Positions 51,018 to 60,025 of a stretch of DNA of 64,000 nt are shown piece after piece. Below the pieces are notes generated by a model. The model saw nothing but the letters and a program-made list of their open reading frames with translations, ran no database searches and was not told where the DNA came from. The DNA lies in NCBI GenBank assembly GCA_026225415.1, contig JAMFSS010000001.1, forward strand, positions 248,001 to 312,000. Reading direction: 5' to 3'. The translations under genes were made by a program, and so were the position numbers. Each line of letters opens with the position of its first letter. The stretch's first letter is position 1. The DNA is from Alphaproteobacteria bacterium. Lineage in GTDB: Bacteria > Pseudomonadota > Alphaproteobacteria > UBA9219.

Positions 51018-52532
51018 TTACGGCTTCTTCTTCCCGAAAGTAATCGCCATATATTGCAGATCATCCTTGCGGTTGAGGAGCAGCAACAAAGGCTTGGTGC
51101 CTTTCTTGGCCGCCGTGACATGATCGGCCAAATCCTTGGGCGATTTCACATCCTGCTGACCCGCTTCGGCGATGATATCGCCTTCCTGCAATCCGGCTTC
51201 GCCGCCGATGCCATCGGGCGCCACTTCGGTGATCACAACGCCATTCGTGCCTTTTTTAATCTCGTATTTGGCGCGAAGCGTGTCGTTCAATGTTGCCGCC
51301 GTAATTCCCAGATCGGGAATTTTGTCGCCGTTGCTGGGCGGTGCCACGGGCGTGGCATCGGGGGCGTTCTTGTCGGCATCGGTTTCGTCCTTGACGCTCA
51401 GCTCGCCGACTTTGACTTTCAGGGTGATGTTTTGCCCCTTGCGAACCACGACCATATCGACCGTTTTATCGACATCGGTTTCGGCCACCATTAAAGGCAG
51501 GCGGTGCATGTCGGGCACTTCCTTACCATCAAAAGACACAATGACATCGCCCGGTTGCACGCCCGCTTTGGCGGCGGGGCCAGCTTGCGTTGTGCTGGAC
51601 ACAAGCGCGCCGCGCGGTTGGCCAAGGCCTAAACCATCGGCAATATCCTGCGTCACATTCTGGATGCGAACACCTAACCAGCCACGGCGTATTTTGCCGC
51701 TGGACTTCAATTGATCGACAATATTTTTGGCAAGCGTCGACGGAATGGCAAAACCAATGCCGATAGACCCGCCGGAGGGCGAATAAATCGCGGTGTTAAT
51801 GCCGACCACATTGCCATCCATATCAAACATAGGGCCGCCCGAATTGCCGCGATTAATCGGCGCATCGGTTTGCAGATATTCATCATAGGGGCCTGAATTG
51901 ATGTTGCGGGCGCGTGCGGAAATAATGCCTGCCGTAACGGTGCCGCCCAAACCATAAGGGTTGCCAATCGCCAAAATCCAATCGCCCACGCGCAGCTTGT
52001 CGCTGTCGCCAAAACTAACGGCGGTCAGGGGTTTTTTGGTTGTGACTTTTAACAAAGCGATATCGGTTTTCTTGTCACGCGCCACCAATTTGGCGGGCAG
52101 GTTGGTGTCGTCTTGCAAAATCACGGTAATCTCATCGGCATCATCAATCACATGATTATTGGTGACGATATAGCCTGATGCGTCGATAATAAAACCGGAG
52201 CCGAGCGCTTGCACCTTATGCTTTTTCGGTGCGCCTTGGGGCGTGCCTTTCTGCATTTGTTGCTGTTGATCCATAAAATCTTTGAAGAATTGTTCAAAGG
52301 GCGAGCCGGGTGGAAAAGGGGAGTCCGGCATGCCCAAATCATCGCCGTCGCCTTTGCCGGGCGCGATGGTTTGCGAGGTCGATATATTGACAACGGAGGG
52401 TAGAAGCTTCTCCGCCAGATCGGCAAAACCCTGTGGGCCGCTATGGGCGTGGGCAGGGGTGGCTGACATGGCAAATGCCAGAACCATAAGGCCGGCTATA
52501 AACTTACTGAGGAAACGGGAGGATATTTTCAT
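51018..52532 (-). CDS. degP: Periplasmic serine protease DegP/HtrA (Do family)
   Basis: A 504-residue envelope quality-control protease and chaperone. The ATG at 52532 begins the signal peptide (MKISSRFLSKFIAG... ATPAHAHS); a start at 52688 would prepend 52 residues. The trypsin-like domain has His (IVTNNHVIDDADE), Asp (KKTDIALLKV) and Ser (INRGNSGGPMFD). A Gln-rich LA loop (QQQQMQKG) lies before it. Two PDZ domains follow (GWLGVRIQNVTQDIADGLGL and the region from VITEVAPDGIGGEAGLQEGD). Confidence 0.95.
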   Translation of the reverse strand: MKISSRFLSKFIAGLMVLAFAMSATPAHAHSGPQGFADLAEKLLPSVVNISTSQTIAPGKGDGDDLGMPDSPFPPGSPFEQFFKDFMDQQQQMQKGTPQGAPKKHKVQALGSGFIIDASGYIVTNNHVIDDADEITVILQDDTNLPAKLVARDKKTDIALLKVTTKKPLTAVSFGDSDKLRVGDWILAIGNPYGLGGTVTAGIISARARNINSGPYDEYLQTDAPINRGNSGGPMFDMDGNVVGINTAIYSPSGGSIGIGFAIPSTLAKNIVDQLKSSGKIRRGWLGVRIQNVTQDIADGLGLGQPRGALVSSTTQAGPAAKAGVQPGDVIVSFDGKEVPDMHRLPLMVAETDVDKTVDMVVVRKGQNITLKVKVGELSVKDETDADKNAPDATPVAPPSNGDKIPDLGITAATLNDTLRAKYEIKKGTNGVVITEVAPDGIGGEAGLQEGDIIAEAGQQDVKSPKDLADHVTAAKKGTKPLLLLLNRKDDLQYMAITFGKKKP

Positions 52533-52686
52533 AGGAAAAGCCTTGGTAAGAAAATTAACCGTAACGGTAATGTGGCGCTTTTTAAAAGAGATGCAAGAGG
52601 GATTGTGTGGGTGATTGCAGAATCGTAGAACCCGCCATACGATAATTTTATTGGGAAGTAGTTTTCTATGGGGAAAGGCTTCGGGC

Positions 52687-53100
52687 ATGCATCATGTACA
52701 GCGTAGGGATTTGCCGACCGAATTTTTCACTCTTACCGTTCTGGGCGGCATAAATGTATTTTTGGGAACGGCCAAAGAATTGAACACAACCGACAGATTG
52801 CCCTATTTCTTGATGAAATTTAATGACCGCGGCGACCGGATGTTAGAAAAATACCGTATAACATACGCCGAAGCCGATGCTTTGTTCGACCAATGCAATG
52901 TCGAGGATGTGAAGTTTAATTTCTCCCGGCAAAATTTGATAAAATATATGAAACAAGTCAGGGGCGAACATACCGCCCATCATGCGCGTGCAAAACCGAT
53001 AGACAGAAATAAAGCCGAAACAGCAGCCGAAGCGGCATCGGCATGTCGGGCTTTAACAGTGTTCAGGCGGGATTTTCCCTATGGGCCGATACTTAAATAG
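52687..53100 (+). CDS. Small soluble protein of unknown function
   Basis: 137 residues from the ATG at 52687 (GGAAAGG nine bases upstream); an in-frame start at 52615 lacks a site. It shows no signal or membrane segment and is highly charged, with His- and Ala-rich stretches near the end (RGEHTAHHARAKP, AETAAEAASACRAL). Not recognised. It is transcribed divergently from degP and converges on obgE. Confidence 0.6.
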   Translation: MHHVQRRDLPTEFFTLTVLGGINVFLGTAKELNTTDRLPYFLMKFNDRGDRMLEKYRITYAEADALFDQCNVEDVKFNFSRQNLIKYMKQVRGEHTAHHARAKPIDRNKAETAAEAASACRALTVFRRDFPYGPILK

Positions 53101-53107
53101 ACGACTT

Positions 53108-54177
<1,070 letters not shown>

Positions 54178-54207
54178 CGTAGCTTTTGAGATATCAAATC
54201 GACGCGC

Positions 54208-54465
54208 TTACTCGGCAGCGGCGGCGACGGAAACATATTGTCTGCCGCTCTTTTCACGGAACTTGACCACGCCTGCGACTGTGGCGAACAAAGTGTGGTC
54301 TTTGCCCATGGCGACATTTTCGCCGGCATAGAATTTCGTGCCGCGTTGGCGAATGATAATCGCGCCGCTTTTGGCGGCCTGTTCGCCATACAGCTTGACG
54401 CCCAAACGGCGGCCTGCGCTGTCACGACCGTTGCGGGATGACCCGCCTGCTTTTTTGTGTGCCAT
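54208..54465 (-). CDS. rpmA: 50S ribosomal protein L27
   Basis: An 85-residue ribosomal protein near the peptidyl-transferase centre. The N-terminus [20 protein letters not shown] and the segment [12 protein letters not shown]-like ([20 protein letters not shown]) are diagnostic. Length is typical. It lies between rplU and obgE. Confidence 0.97.
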   Translation of the reverse strand: MAHKKAGGSSRNGRDSAGRRLGVKLYGEQAAKSGAIIIRQRGTKFYAGENVAMGKDHTLFATVAGVVKFREKSGRQYVSVAAAAE

Positions 54466-54498
54466 GTTATTCTCCGTTTGTTGTCATCCCGCCGATCC

Positions 54499-54528
54499 TC
54501 CTACGCTAAAGCTTCGGAGGACAAGGGC
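54499..54528. repeat. Intergenic copy of the palindromic repeat found in cheA
   Basis: 28 of 30 positions equal the cheA copy (17160-17189). The core changes from GCCAAGGC to GCTAAAGC, a compensatory pair. It lies between rplU and rpmA, in a spacer where read-through must still occur. Confidence 0.8.
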
Positions 54529-54538
54529 GAGAAAGTTG

Positions 54539-54850
54539 TTAAGCCTTGATGCCGGTAATCTTCAGAACGGTGAAATCCTGACGATGGTTATTTTTGCGGC
54601 GATAATTTTGACGACGCTTCTTCTTGAAGATGATCAGCTTGTCGCTGCGCTTGTGCGCGACGATTTCGGCGGAGATTGCGGCGCCTTTCACGAAAGGCGC
54701 ACCGACCGTAACCTTGCCATTGTCGCAAAGCATCAAAACTTCGGATAATTGGATGGTGGCGTTAGCTTCGCCTGCCAGTTTTTCCACATTGATAATATCG
54801 CCTTGGGCAACTTTGTATTGCTTGCCGCCGGTTTTCACTACTGCGAACAT
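54539..54850 (-). CDS. rplU: 50S ribosomal protein L21
   Basis: A 103-residue ribosomal protein, [20 protein letters not shown] at the N-terminus and the conserved [20 protein letters not shown] near the C-terminus. It is the first gene of rplU-rpmA-obgE. The leader at about 54896-54930 contains a GC-rich hairpin (ACCCCCTACGCGGGGGCT). Confidence 0.97.
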   Translation of the reverse strand: MFAVVKTGGKQYKVAQGDIINVEKLAGEANATIQLSEVLMLCDNGKVTVGAPFVKGAAISAEIVAHKRSDKLIIFKKKRRQNYRRKNNHRQDFTVLKITGIKA

Positions 54851-55070
54851 GATCTCATTCCTTAAATCTTAAGCAAGCCCACATCGGGCAAACGCATAGC
54901 ACCCCCTACGCGGGGGCTGCGAAGGGGGGTTAATGAAGGAATCGCGCCGGATTGTCAAGAAAAACTGCCTGCGCCGCATGAAACTATTATTGGTTTTGCC
55001 TGACAGTGGGGTTTTGATTATAAAGAGCAGGAAAATTGTAGATTTATACTGAGGATAAAAGTTAATTTGA

Positions 55071-55406
55071 ATGTATAGCGCCCATAATCGACAACATATT
55101 GCCCTTAATCGCCTTAAGGAGAAGAAACGGATCGAACGCCTTCACGGTATTGCTCTTCGATGGGCGTCCGGTGGCATTAGTATCGAGAGCTTTAAAAATG
55201 CCAAAGGCCATCTTTGTATGGTTGAGCGCATTCATCAAGCACCGCGATCATCATTCACTGTCGCCGCACAGGAGAATGTGCAGGTTTCTGTGCATTTTGT
55301 TCCTTATCAGGAAGCTGCACGCGACGGGTTGAAGCGTTTTCTGGACGCCGAAAAACCCAGTTTTCCGTGCCCCCAACATATTTTGAACAGGCATTGCGGT
55401 TTATAA
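55071..55406 (+). CDS. Possible small unknown gene
   Basis: A 111-residue frame with a basic N-terminal half (NRLKEKKRIERLHGIALRW) and no recognisable domain, signal or membrane segment. The ATG lacks a Shine-Dalgarno sequence. It ends two bases short of the stop of the glycosyltransferase gene. Such tight convergent packing gives mild support; it may be spurious. Confidence 0.35.
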   Translation: MYSAHNRQHIALNRLKEKKRIERLHGIALRWASGGISIESFKNAKGHLCMVERIHQAPRSSFTVAAQENVQVSVHFVPYQEAARDGLKRFLDAEKPSFPCPQHILNRHCGL

Positions 55407-55408
55407 GC

Positions 55409-56158
55409 TTAGGTGATTTCCTCGCCGCGCTCCGGCTTGGGTGTGTGGCGGATAAGCCATATAACGCCCAACAAATCATAAGTGCCGCGAATGGCGCGCC
55501 CCAGAAAATCGGATTTGGAAACGCCATGCTGGCGCGGGTGGTCATTGACCGGCAGGAACACGCATTCATGCCCATATAATTTCAGCAAAGCCGGCATAAA
55601 ACGATGCAGGCCAGAGAAAAACGGCAATTCAAGATAAGAATCGCGCGGAAAAATTTTCAGGCTGCATCCGGTATCGGGGCAATTATCATTCAAAAATGAT
55701 TTGCGGATTTTATTGGCGAATTTGCTGGCCAGACGTTTGCCGGTTGTGTCGCGGCGATTAACGCGAATACCGCCCACCAGAATTTTATGGTCACGATCCT
55801 TTGCCCACGCCTGATCAAGCAAACGCGGCGCGTCATGGGGGTCGTTCTGGCGGTCGCCATCTATCGTCATAATCCATGTCGATCTGGCGCGGCGGATGCC
55901 GTTGCGCAACGCGGCGCTCATGCCCAGACGGTTGGCGTGGCGCACAAGGCGCACTTGGGGGTGTTTCTGTTTAGCTTGCTGAACTTCGGCGACCGTTGCG
56001 TCGGTACTGCCATCATCGACACAGATAATTTCAAAATTTTGCCCCACCGGCTTGTATGCCGACAGCGCCGCCGCGATTTCATCAATCAGGGGTAAAACAT
56101 TGCCGGATTCATCCAACATAGGGATGACGACGGAGATTTGGGGCAGGGTGTCGGACAT
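55409..56158 (-). CDS. Family 2 glycosyltransferase, dolichol-phosphate-mannose-synthase type
   Basis: A 249-residue cytosolic or peripheral transferase of the DPM1/ArnC type, likely moving a sugar to a lipid (polyprenyl-phosphate) carrier. GT-A motifs: ISVVIPMLDESGNVLPLIDE, ICVDDGSTDATVAEV and the metal-binding MTIDGDRQNDPHD. GCSLKIFPRDSYLELPFFSG is typical of this subgroup. No membrane helices follow. It lies upstream of tRNA-Arg in the opposite direction. Confidence 0.88.
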   Translation of the reverse strand: MSDTLPQISVVIPMLDESGNVLPLIDEIAAALSAYKPVGQNFEIICVDDGSTDATVAEVQQAKQKHPQVRLVRHANRLGMSAALRNGIRRARSTWIMTIDGDRQNDPHDAPRLLDQAWAKDRDHKILVGGIRVNRRDTTGKRLASKFANKIRKSFLNDNCPDTGCSLKIFPRDSYLELPFFSGLHRFMPALLKLYGHECVFLPVNDHPRQHGVSKSDFLGRAIRGTYDLLGVIWLIRHTPKPERGEEIT

Positions 56159-56296
56159 GGGGATACTCTGGGCGAAGGGGACGAGCCGCTTTTTGGCGCA
56201 GAAACCACCGAAAAACTAGGGGGAAAGCGCAGGCAAACAAAGTTTTTGCATTTCTGTGGCTTTTTGGCTAGGTTGCGCCTCCTTAACGGCCAATGC

Positions 56297-56373
56297 GCAC
56301 CCGTAGCTCAACTGGATAGAGCATCTGACTACGAATCAGAAGGCTAGGAGTTCGAATCTCTTCGGGTGCACCA
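56297..56373 (+). tRNA. tRNA-Arg (anticodon ACG)
   Basis: A complete 77-base cloverleaf including a coded CCA end. Acceptor GCACCCG pairs with CGGGTGC, D-arm AGCTCAACTGGATAGAGC, anticodon loop CTACGAA (ACG, with A34 expected to become inosine), T-loop TTCGAAT. Confidence 0.97.
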
Positions 56374-56375
56374 AT

Positions 56376-56406
56376 AAAAAAGCCACGCATTTGCGTGGCT
56401 TTTTTA
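56376..56406 (+). terminator. Terminator of tRNA-Arg
   Basis: AAAAAAGCCACGCA and its complement TGCGTGGCTTTTTT (one-base loop overlap around TTT), ending in T's, three bases after the CCA end. Confidence 0.92.
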
Positions 56407-56629
56407 TTGTGCCTCGGAGCCGTGAATAACAAGTTAGTTCGACAAAAATGTTTGGTGGACATTTTTGAGCGAGGCACTTGCCGAGGCCGAAGGCCAAAAA
56501 CAGGCCTTGAGTCTGTTTTTGCAATCTCTTCGGGGAACTGCCCATTCCTTCCCTTGCCTAAATAAAATACCAATCCTAATCTGAAATTCCCAACCAAAAG
56601 ATTCGCAAACAAACAGAAGGAAAAACCAC

Positions 56630-57040
56630 ATGCTCCAAAAATCCAAAAAATGGCTTGTTCTGTTTGTGGCGCTGGCGGGCTTTGCGGCATGTGCGCATAT
56701 CGCGCCTGTCGAAGAAGTCAGGAACGCGCCTATTCCTTCCGGTCCGCATCAACTGTCGAGCAAGGAAGTCGGCAGCGTTATCGCCAAGGCCGCGATCAGC
56801 CGTGGTTGGACAGTGGCGCAAGTCACCCCAAACAAGCTGCATGCAAAAATTTTGCGGCATGACAGCTATGAAGCCGAAGCCAATATCAGCTATACCGAAA
56901 AGAGCTATAGCATCACGCTGGCCTCATCCAAAAATCTGGATCAGGACAACAAGGGACAGATTGCGCCCGCCTATAACCGCTGGGTTGAATATCTCAAGAG
57001 CGATATTGATACAGGGCTTAATCAGGCCGTGTTCAACTGA
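56630..57040 (+). CDS. Small lipoprotein of unknown function
   Basis: A 136-residue protein with a lipoprotein signal (MLQKSKKWLVLFVALAGFAAC; Cys at 21). The mature domain (LSSKEVGSVIAKAAISRGWT to RWVEYLKSDIDTGLNQAV) looks like a compact alpha/beta fold present in several proteobacterial lipoproteins, though I cannot name it. AAGGAAAAACCAC supplies the ribosome site. It overlaps the next lipoprotein gene by four bases if the latter starts at CTG. Confidence 0.8.
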   Translation: MLQKSKKWLVLFVALAGFAACAHIAPVEEVRNAPIPSGPHQLSSKEVGSVIAKAAISRGWTVAQVTPNKLHAKILRHDSYEAEANISYTEKSYSITLASSKNLDQDNKGQIAPAYNRWVEYLKSDIDTGLNQAVFN

Positions 57041-57687
57041 AGTTTTTAATTCAGCGCGTCTTAAGTTTTTTCTGTCTGGTTCTGCTGACGGCTTGTTCTT
57101 CTTATGAACAGCCCTGTGCGCCGGTGGGCAACAATGTTGTCTATGTCGTGGAAGGTGGATGGCATGCCGAAATTGGCGTTCCGGTTTCCGAACTAAGCGG
57201 CGGCCTACAATTTTACAAAGACGTTTTTCCGGGTGCCGATACATTGATGATCGGTTATGGCAAACGGACATTTTTTACCGCTGAGGTAAAGACGCCCAGC
57301 GAATATTTGCTGGGCCCTTTTCCGGGACCCGCGGTTATCCATATTGTCGGGCTGCGTGGAACGCCGATTGCAGCTTATCCCGATGAGGATGTTGTGACGC
57401 TTGCTTTGCCGCCGGATGGCAGCCGCAAAATGTCGGCATTTATCTGGCAGGATATTGTGAAAGACGACGTGGGAAAGCCAAAACAAATAGCACTCAGCAC
57501 CAACCCGCAAGGCGCGTTTTATGATGCCAAGAGCGAATATAATCTCCTGCACACCTGCAACAGTTGGACAGCCGAAGCGTTGCAGGTGGCAGGTTTGCCG
57601 GTATCGCGTGAGGGCGTTGTGTTTTCCGGACAGGTAATGTCCGAAGCCCGCGAAGCGGGCATACAACAATGCGCCGCGCTGCCTTAA
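57037..57687 (+). CDS. DUF2459 lipoprotein with probable CTG start
   Basis: A 216-residue protein if started at CTG (57037). No ATG, GTG or TTG exists between the in-frame stop at 57019 and GTG 57124, yet the intervening codons form a perfect lipoprotein signal (LKFLIQRVLSFFCLVLLTAC, lipobox LTAC) directly in frame. CTGA overlaps the stop of the previous gene as ATGA would. The mature part matches the DUF2459/TIGR02117 family: VYVVEGGWHAEIGVPV near the start and LLHTCNSWTAEALQVAGLPV near the end. Function of the family is unknown. A start at 57124 would lose the signal. Confidence 0.8.
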   Translation: MKFLIQRVLSFFCLVLLTACSSYEQPCAPVGNNVVYVVEGGWHAEIGVPVSELSGGLQFYKDVFPGADTLMIGYGKRTFFTAEVKTPSEYLLGPFPGPAVIHIVGLRGTPIAAYPDEDVVTLALPPDGSRKMSAFIWQDIVKDDVGKPKQIALSTNPQGAFYDAKSEYNLLHTCNSWTAEALQVAGLPVSREGVVFSGQVMSEAREAGIQQCAALP

Positions 57688-57688
57688 A

Positions 57689-57841
57689 TCAATAATGGTT
57701 CGTTGTGGTTGTCGAGCTGTTCGGCGGCACCACTACTGTGGTTTTGCTTGGCGGCGGTGAACCTTCGCCCCAGCTGGAGCTGCAAGCCGCTACACTTAAA
57801 AGCGCCATAAGAAGAATGGCCGGTGTGATTTTCTTTTTCAT
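57689..57841 (-). CDS. 50-residue small lipoprotein
   Basis: ATG at 57841, stop TGA at 57689-57691, AAGGAAC seven bases upstream of the start. The product is a lipoprotein: MKKKITPAILLMALLSVAAC with lipobox VAAC (Cys20), then a Ser/Pro/Thr-rich 30-residue tail (SPPPSKTTVVVPP, STTTTNHY) without fold. It resembles tiny entericidin-like or outer-membrane-anchored peptides in size only. It converges on the DUF2459 gene with a single base between stops. Confidence 0.72.
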   Translation of the reverse strand: MKKKITPAILLMALLSVAACSSSWGEGSPPPSKTTVVVPPNSSTTTTNHY

Positions 57842-57997
57842 TTTCTGTTCCTTGATGTTCCGGTTTAACTTCCCTCATTGAAACCTTTGTTGCATAAAGT
57901 TGCAGTTGGAATTTGACCCCCAGCATAAAGAAACCATATAATTCATAGGCTGATTGTCCTTTACCAATTCTTAAACCCCCGTTTCCATACTTCGCGC

Positions 57998-58708
57998 ATG
58001 ACGCGTATCAAAGAACAGATTCTCGATTTCATCACCGACGGGCTGTGGACCGACGGGGTGGGGCTGTTTTTCCGTTATTGGAAAAACTGGTTTGTGGGTT
58101 TCTGGGTGTTTGTCGGCATCGACGTTTTGGCCAGTCCGTTTTTGCATGATGTGTTGCCGCTTTTCTGGGACAAGGTTTTTTATACGGCGATCGGCGTTGC
58201 GCAGGTTTATTTTTTCTGCGTCTGTTTTTTACAACAAGAACCCGTGACGGGCGTGATTGTCGTCAGTGTCCGCGCCTTTATCCGCAGTTTTGGTTACTTG
58301 CTTCTGCCGTTTCTGGTATTGGGCGGCGTGGGGTCTGCTTGTGATCTGGTTCCGTTGAACGACGTTTCGGTTAAATTGATCATGTCTTATTTTGCTGTGT
58401 ATTTCCTGTGCGTGGCGCCTTTGGCCATGAATGGCATCGCGGCACCGCTGGCGACCAACTGGCGCTTTGTGCGTGGTAAATTCGCGCGTGTATGGATTAA
58501 CATTATCACGATCTTTTTGCTGTTCGCGCCTTGTTACCTGATGGCGCCGTTTTGGCAGGAAAACAGCGGCGCCGATATTTTCTACAGCATCGTTGATGTT
58601 ATTCGTTTTGGTATTTTCTCGGCCTTCGCCTGTGCCACCACAAAAATTCTATATGGCGAGGATATGGCGGCGCGTTATGGCGATCGCCGTGGCGCTGTGC
58701 GCGTCTGA
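57998..58708 (+). CDS. Inner-membrane protein, five or six helices
   Basis: A 236-residue integral membrane protein of unknown function. Hydrophobic segments lie near residues 30-50, 60-85, 95-115, 125-150, 160-185 and 190-215 (YLLLPFLVLGGVGSACDLVP and the following segments). The N-terminus is cytosolic-looking (MTRIKEQILDFITDGLWTDG). No enzymatic motif is evident. It stands alone, followed by a repeat and the antisense tRNA-Gly. Confidence 0.75.
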   Translation: MTRIKEQILDFITDGLWTDGVGLFFRYWKNWFVGFWVFVGIDVLASPFLHDVLPLFWDKVFYTAIGVAQVYFFCVCFLQQEPVTGVIVVSVRAFIRSFGYLLLPFLVLGGVGSACDLVPLNDVSVKLIMSYFAVYFLCVAPLAMNGIAAPLATNWRFVRGKFARVWINIITIFLLFAPCYLMAPFWQENSGADIFYSIVDVIRFGIFSAFACATTKILYGEDMAARYGDRRGAVRV

Positions 58709-58720
58709 AAAGACTGGCCA

Positions 58721-58750
58721 TGTCATCCGAAGCCTTGGCGTGTAGGAGGG
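58721..58750. repeat. Inverted copy of the cheA-type palindrome abutting tRNA-Gly
   Basis: On the minus strand it reads CCCTCCTAC, two extra bases, GCCAAGGCTTCGGATGACA; this matches the cheA copy apart from the two inserted bases and a G-to-T change. Its edge coincides with the 3' end of tRNA-Gly, replacing any coded CCA. Confidence 0.7.
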
Positions 58751-58821
58751 AGCGGGTGAGGGTAATCGAAACCCCGTCATCAGCTTGGGAAGCTACTGCT
58801 CTACCATTGAGCTACACCCGC
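58751..58821 (-). tRNA. tRNA-Gly (anticodon CCC)
   Basis: 71 bases without CCA. Acceptor GCGGGTG/CACCCGC, D-arm AGCTCAATGGTAGAGC, anticodon arm AGCTTCCCAAGCT with loop TTCCCAA (CCC), T-arm GGGGT-TTCGATT-ACCCT. The genome continues CCC after the discriminator T, so CCA must be added by the nucleotidyltransferase. Confidence 0.93.
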
Positions 58822-58886
58822 ATAGGTACATCCACACAGCGTCAGAAACATAGCGCGGGCAAAAACTTTCTGCTAGTGTCTTTCCC

Positions 58887-59300
58887 ATGCCTATCGAACA
58901 TAAAAAACATTATAACGCGACCACACGCCAAATCCGCGTGAGCGTTCTGCCGACCTATCTGGATGATAAATCCGCGCCGGAAGATCAACATTTCTTCTGG
59001 GCGTATGAGGTCACAATCGAAAATCTGGGCTCGGAAACAGTGCAGTTGCTCAGCCGCCATTGGAAAATTACCGATGCGCGCGGCGAGACACAGGAAGTGC
59101 GCGGGGCAGGGGTGATTGGGGAGCAGCCGACCCTCGAACCGGGCGACAGCTTCAGCTATACCAGCGGCACGCCCTTGGCGACTCCTTCAGGTATTATGCA
59201 GGGCACCTATCAGATGGAAAATGAACGGGGTGAGCGGTATGACATTATTATTCCGGCTTTTTCGTTAGATAGCCCCTATCAGCCGGTGCGGTTGCATTAA
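58887..59300 (+). CDS. apaG: ApaG domain protein
   Basis: A 137-residue protein with an Ig-like beta-sandwich. Characteristic segments: IRVSVLPTYLDD, FFWAYEVTIENLGSETVQLL, SRHWKITDARGETQEVRG, GVIGEQPTLEPGDSFSYTSG. Family members are linked genetically to Co2+ resistance and diadenosine tetraphosphate, biochemical role unclear. Length is typical. It stands beside tRNA-Gly without partner. Confidence 0.94.
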   Translation: MPIEHKKHYNATTRQIRVSVLPTYLDDKSAPEDQHFFWAYEVTIENLGSETVQLLSRHWKITDARGETQEVRGAGVIGEQPTLEPGDSFSYTSGTPLATPSGIMQGTYQMENERGERYDIIIPAFSLDSPYQPVRLH

Positions 59301-59370
59301 CTATAATCTAAGGTTGATTTCTGTTTTCAAGGTTCCTAAAATTTTCTGATTTTTTGTGAGGGAAAATTAA

Positions 59371-60021
59371 ATGGCGTATGATCCAAACGATTCGCACCAT
59401 GGCGGATATGCAGGAAACGGACGGCCTATAGGTGGTTATAGATTGGGTAGTCCAGCATGGAGTGGAGAGTAAACGCGTCTTCATTTAGATAAACAGCAAA
59501 AAATTCACGCCGATTATGTGACAAATGCTACCACAACTACAAATAAGCACAGATCAGCAAATTATAGTTTTTCCTCCGGTGATATCAAATGTATAAAAGT
59601 AGCGTTTGCTTTATGCGCATTGCCATTTGTATGTTGGGCTGCTGTGTCAATAGGTCAGTCTGCATATCAAAATGTAAAGGAGCGGAAGGAACTTGTTGTT
59701 CAGGGAAAAAAACTAAATGACGCGGCGATAGCAGCATCGCTCGAGATTTCTTTTAATACTCTTACTGAAGGGTTTAAGAACCGAGGTGTAAGGGTAAAAG
59801 AACAGACGAAAAATGTCGCTTTTATTGGGGTGGATCCGCTCTTTATTGAAGATGTAGATGGAACCAAAGTTTTAATTCGTCATGTTTGTGGAACACAAGT
59901 CCATGTTGTTGAGAATTATTTGACACATTTGTCAAAAATCGTCGGATATGATGATATTTATGCTTATGTCCCAACTCGATCACTTTCTATGAGATATGTT
60001 AAAAGATGTTTTAATCGATAA
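59371..60021 (+). pseudogene. Orphan gene interrupted by one in-frame TAA
   Basis: ATG at 59371 has a good GAGGG site and codes 33 Gly/His/Ser-rich residues up to TAA (59470-59472). The same frame then stays open to 60021: 15 codons to GTG 59518, a hydrophilic Thr/Asn stretch, one membrane helix (IKVAFALCALPFVCWAAVSI), and a periplasmic or cytosolic domain (ASLEISFNTLTEGFKNRGVR to the end). GTG 59518 lacks its own ribosome site. So this looks like one gene broken by a nonsense change, or two coupled ORFs, or a sequence error. The DNA is AT-rich and no family is recognised. Confidence 0.6.
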
Positions 60022-60025
60022 TAGT

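Noticed and set aside
57684-57926. 80-codon minus-strand frame
   Set aside because: A different frame at the same place codes a textbook lipoprotein signal with a ribosome site; that one was kept.
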